This document shows, piece after piece, positions 61,776-64,000 of a DNA stretch of 64,000 nucleotides (position 1 is its first letter; the number at the start of each line of letters is the position of its first letter). The notes beneath the pieces were generated by a model. It ran no database searches. It saw nothing but the letters and a program-made list of their open reading frames with translations, and was not told where the DNA came from. A program made the translations under genes and the position numbers. Location of the stretch: NCBI RefSeq assembly GCF_004011865.1, contig NZ_RKLP01000003.1:1-64000 (forward strand), read 5' to 3'. This DNA comes from Prescottella agglutinans. GTDB lineage: Bacteria > Actinomycetota > Actinomycetes > Mycobacteriales > Mycobacteriaceae.

Positions 61776-62978
61776 TCAGCGCATCTCGCCGGCCCCGGCG
61801 TACGGGTGCAGGCTCGTCAGCGGCTTGCCCTCCTCGAATCGGCTGTAGCGGAAGTCGGCGCCGTCGACGGCGGGGTCGCCGCTGATGCCGTCGAGCAGCA
61901 GGTCGGCGGCGAGTCGGCCCACGGCCGGTGAGATCTTGAACCCGTGTCCGCTGAAACCCACTGCGAGGAACAGGCCGTCGGCGGGTGAGGGGCCGATGAT
62001 CGGGTTGTAGTCGGGCGTGATGTCGTAGCAACCCGCGTACGACGACGCAAGACGCGCGTCGGGCGTGTCCGGCAGGATCCGCTCGAGCTTGCCGATGGCG
62101 GTCTCCACGAAGTCGTCGGTCGCGCGGTTGAGATATGCATCCGGATCGGCGAATTCGGGTGCCGAGTGGTCGCTGTTGCCGACCAGCAGGTGGCCGTTGG
62201 GCTCGCGCCGAATGTACTGCAGGTTCACCAGATCCGAGAACGTCGGGACGTCGGGCGTGGGCTCGCCCTGGTCCACCAGTACCAGTTGCTCCCGCTGTGC
62301 GCGGATCGGCAGGTGGACCCCCGCGGTCGCGGCGAGTGTCGGACTCCACGCGCCCGTCGCGAGTACGACGGTGTCGCAGAGGATCTCGGTGCCGTCGTCG
62401 CACAGCACGCCGCGGACGGACCCGAAGTCGTCGGAGACGAGGCGAACGACCTTGGTGGACTGTCGGATCCGGACCCCCAGTCCGCGAGCACGCGCGCCGT
62501 ACGCCATCCCGGTCATGTACGCGTCTCCGTGTCCGCCGAGCGGTTCGTACGCGAAGCCGGCGAAGTCGTCCAGGTGGATGCCGGGCCACAGCGACCGGAC
62601 GGTGTCCGCGTCGATCGACTCGACCGGGACGCCCAGTTCGCGGTGCATCTCGACGTTGGCGTGCAGTGGTGCGACGTTGCCCTCGCCGACGCCGACGATG
62701 TAGCCGGTCTGCCGGAATCCGATGTCGGTGCCGAAGATCTCCCTGGCGCCCGCGAAGACCTCGACGCCGTACCGCGCCATCGCTGCAAGGGAGCGAACCC
62801 CGTAGTGGCAGCGGATGATTCCGCTGGACTTGCCGGTCATGCCCGAGCACAGCGTGTCCCGCTCCAGCACGAGCACGTCGGTCTCGCCGCGTTCGGCGAG
62901 TTGCCAGGCGATCGCCAGTCCCTCGAGTCCGCCGCCGACGATCACGATTCGTGCGCGCTCCGTCGTGTGTCCTGTCAT
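61776..62978 (-). CDS. FAD-dependent amino-acid (DAO-type) oxidoreductase
   Basis: A 400-residue flavoprotein: VIVGGGLEGLAIAWQLAERG dinucleotide fold, MTGKSSGIIRCHY (FAD contact), LATGAWSP and a C-terminal PIIGPSPADGLFLAVGFSGH. It fits the glycine/sarcosine/D-amino-acid oxidase (PF01266) family with the SoxB/DadA-like pattern. It would oxidise a secondary or D-amino acid and release an imine. I chose ATG 62978 over an earlier in-frame start. A GTTGCA/TGCAAC palindrome lies about 40 bases upstream. Confidence 0.85.
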   Translation of the reverse strand: MTGHTTERARIVIVGGGLEGLAIAWQLAERGETDVLVLERDTLCSGMTGKSSGIIRCHYGVRSLAAMARYGVEVFAGAREIFGTDIGFRQTGYIVGVGEGNVAPLHANVEMHRELGVPVESIDADTVRSLWPGIHLDDFAGFAYEPLGGHGDAYMTGMAYGARARGLGVRIRQSTKVVRLVSDDFGSVRGVLCDDGTEILCDTVVLATGAWSPTLAATAGVHLPIRAQREQLVLVDQGEPTPDVPTFSDLVNLQYIRREPNGHLLVGNSDHSAPEFADPDAYLNRATDDFVETAIGKLERILPDTPDARLASSYAGCYDITPDYNPIIGPSPADGLFLAVGFSGHGFKISPAVGRLAADLLLDGISGDPAVDGADFRYSRFEEGKPLTSLHPYAGAGEMR

Positions 62979-63017
62979 CTCCGACCTCCAATCCCGGGTT
63001 TCTTGATGAGAGACAGT

Positions 63018-63043
63018 GTTGCATGAAGTGAAACAAGTGCAAC
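63018..63043. promoter_or_regulatory. GTTGCA palindrome before the oxidase gene
   Basis: GTTGCA-N14-TGCAAC (63018-63043), perfect 6-base arms in a relatively AT-rich stretch, 40 bases before the oxidase start. Candidate operator; it could also affect the divergent ammonium transporter gene at 63172. Confidence 0.4.
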
Positions 63044-63171
63044 CGACGGACGCTGTGCGGACCCCGTTACGCACTGTTCACCGCAGCTACTCGCGGGCCT
63101 TACAGCTGGCGTTCACTCTCGGGTGACCTCGATTCCCCGTGTAAGACGGGCCGACACAAGGGTGGGCAGAT

Positions 63172-64000
63172 ATGGAGCAGGCTCTCGCGGCCGCCGACAC
63201 CGCATGGTTGCTGGCGGCATTCACCGCTGTTGCGTTGATGATCCCCGGCCTCGCGCTGTTCTACGGCGGGATGGTCAGCATCCGCAACTCGCTGAACATG
63301 ATGATGATGACGTTCGGATCGTTCGCCGTCGTGGGTGTGTTGTGGGTGCTCTTCGGGTACTCGGCGGTTCTGGGTAACTCGTTGGGCGACTTGGGTATCC
63401 TCGGTGACCCGCTCGAGTTCGTCGGACTCGGGCAGTTGCTCGAGCCGTCCGCCGAACCCGGCCTGCCGCCGGCGCTCGTCGCGGGCTTCCAGATGCTGTT
63501 CGCGGCCATCACCGTCGCGCTCATCTCGGGCGCACTCGCCGACCGCATCAAGTTCGGTTCCTGGATGCTGTTCGCCGGCCTGTGGGTCACGCTCGTGTAC
63601 TTCCCGGTGGCGCACTGGGTGTTCGCGTTCGACTCCGACGACGGCAGCGTGATCGGCGGCTGGATCGCCAACAAGCTGGGGGCCATCGACTTCGCGGGTG
63701 GCACCGCGGTCCACATCAACGCCGGCATCGCGGCGCTGGCGATGGTGCTGGTGCTCGGCAAGCGGCACGCGTTCCCGAACATGCCACGGCCGCACAATCT
63801 TCCACTGACCCTGCTCGGCGCCGGCCTCCTGCTCTTCGGCTGGTTCGGCTTCAACGGCGGCTCGGCACTCGCCGCCGACAATGCGGCGTCCGTCGTGGTG
63901 CTCAACACCGTCGCCGCGGCGTGCGCCGGGATCTGCGGCTGGCTGCTGGTGGAGCGGGTGCGGGAGGGCCGGCCGACGTCGCTCGGTGCCGCGTCCGGTC
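63172..64000 (+). CDS. amt: Ammonium transporter, N-terminal part (runs off right edge)
   Basis: 276 codons are in the window and no stop is reached. The N-terminal segment WLLAAFTAVALMIPGLALFY, GALADRIKFGSWMLFAGLWV, PVAHWVFAF, GGTAVHINAGIAALAMVLVL (pore His) and FGWFGFNGGSALAADNAA mark an Amt channel. It moves ammonium across the membrane and is normally trimeric. The start at ATG 63172 (MEQALAAADTAW) has only a weak GGTGGG site. Whether glnK/glnD follow cannot be seen. It is divergent from the oxidase, which would release ammonia. Confidence 0.92.
   Translation, partial: MEQALAAADTAWLLAAFTAVALMIPGLALFYGGMVSIRNSLNMMMMTFGSFAVVGVLWVLFGYSAVLGNSLGDLGILGDPLEFVGLGQLLEPSAEPGLPPALVAGFQMLFAAITVALISGALADRIKFGSWMLFAGLWVTLVYFPVAHWVFAFDSDDGSVIGGWIANKLGAIDFAGGTAVHINAGIAALAMVLVLGKRHAFPNMPRPHNLPLTLLGAGLLLFGWFGFNGGSALAADNAASVVVLNTVAAACAGICGWLLVERVREGRPTSLGAASG

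Overview
The window is very GC-rich DNA from a mycolic-acid actinobacterium, most likely Rhodococcus or a close relative. The grounds are a near-canonical KshA steroid hydroxylase, two SDRs of the mycofactocin-linked type, a PknK-type kinase/ATPase, a type II flavohaemoglobin beside clpB, and a DUF3151 gene beside class II fba. Family names and comparisons with Mycobacterium tuberculosis (Mtb) are from memory; no search was run.

Left part (1-12.2 kb) is a catabolic island. A kshA-type gene runs off the left edge and is divergent from an IclR regulator. A PadR regulator, an HSL-type esterase and a second IclR follow. A minus-strand operon, kshA > flavin monooxygenase (HsaA-like) > extradiol dioxygenase (HsaC-like), is divergent from three SDRs and a FadD8-like acyl-CoA ligase. 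Together these read as a compact route for ring hydroxylation, ring cleavage and CoA activation of a steroid-like or phenolic substrate. A composite operator (CCTCCCAC, N3, GCGGGA, N7, TCCCGG) lies before padR and between kshA and the first SDR. Partial matches lie before the edge kshA/iclR pair and before a distant Baeyer-Villiger monooxygenase gene.

Middle part (12.2-45 kb) holds pknK, a stand-alone reductase related to the flavohaemoglobin reductase half, an NmrA-like protein, an orphan ABC substrate-binding lipoprotein, and flavohaemoglobin/clpB with an HspR (HAIR) site between them. It continues with an HpcH/HpaI aldolase, the Baeyer-Villiger monooxygenase, an ECF sigma factor with a SnoaL-like tail, an MFS/TetR pair, pyrE, galT-galK, an MFS/MarR pair, and a TetR-controlled two-gene unit (PF10118-type hydrolase plus membrane protein).

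Right part (45-64 kb) is mostly conserved backbone: TrmH-type methyltransferase, GH76-like protein, two DedA proteins, fba, a membrane protein, DUF3151, a site-2-protease-like protein, a conserved hypothetical and purA. This follows the Mtb Rv0385-to-Rv0357 gene order, and the pyrE/clpB segment upstream fits the same order, with accessory genes inserted. An amino-acid oxidase gene and the 5' part of an ammonium transporter gene close the window.

Four copies of a dispersed palindrome (arms near GCGTTTTGCGCACTTGTCGC, variable loops) lie in intergenic gaps. Other perfect hairpins sit between convergent genes. I saw no tRNA, rRNA, CRISPR array, transposase or phage genes.
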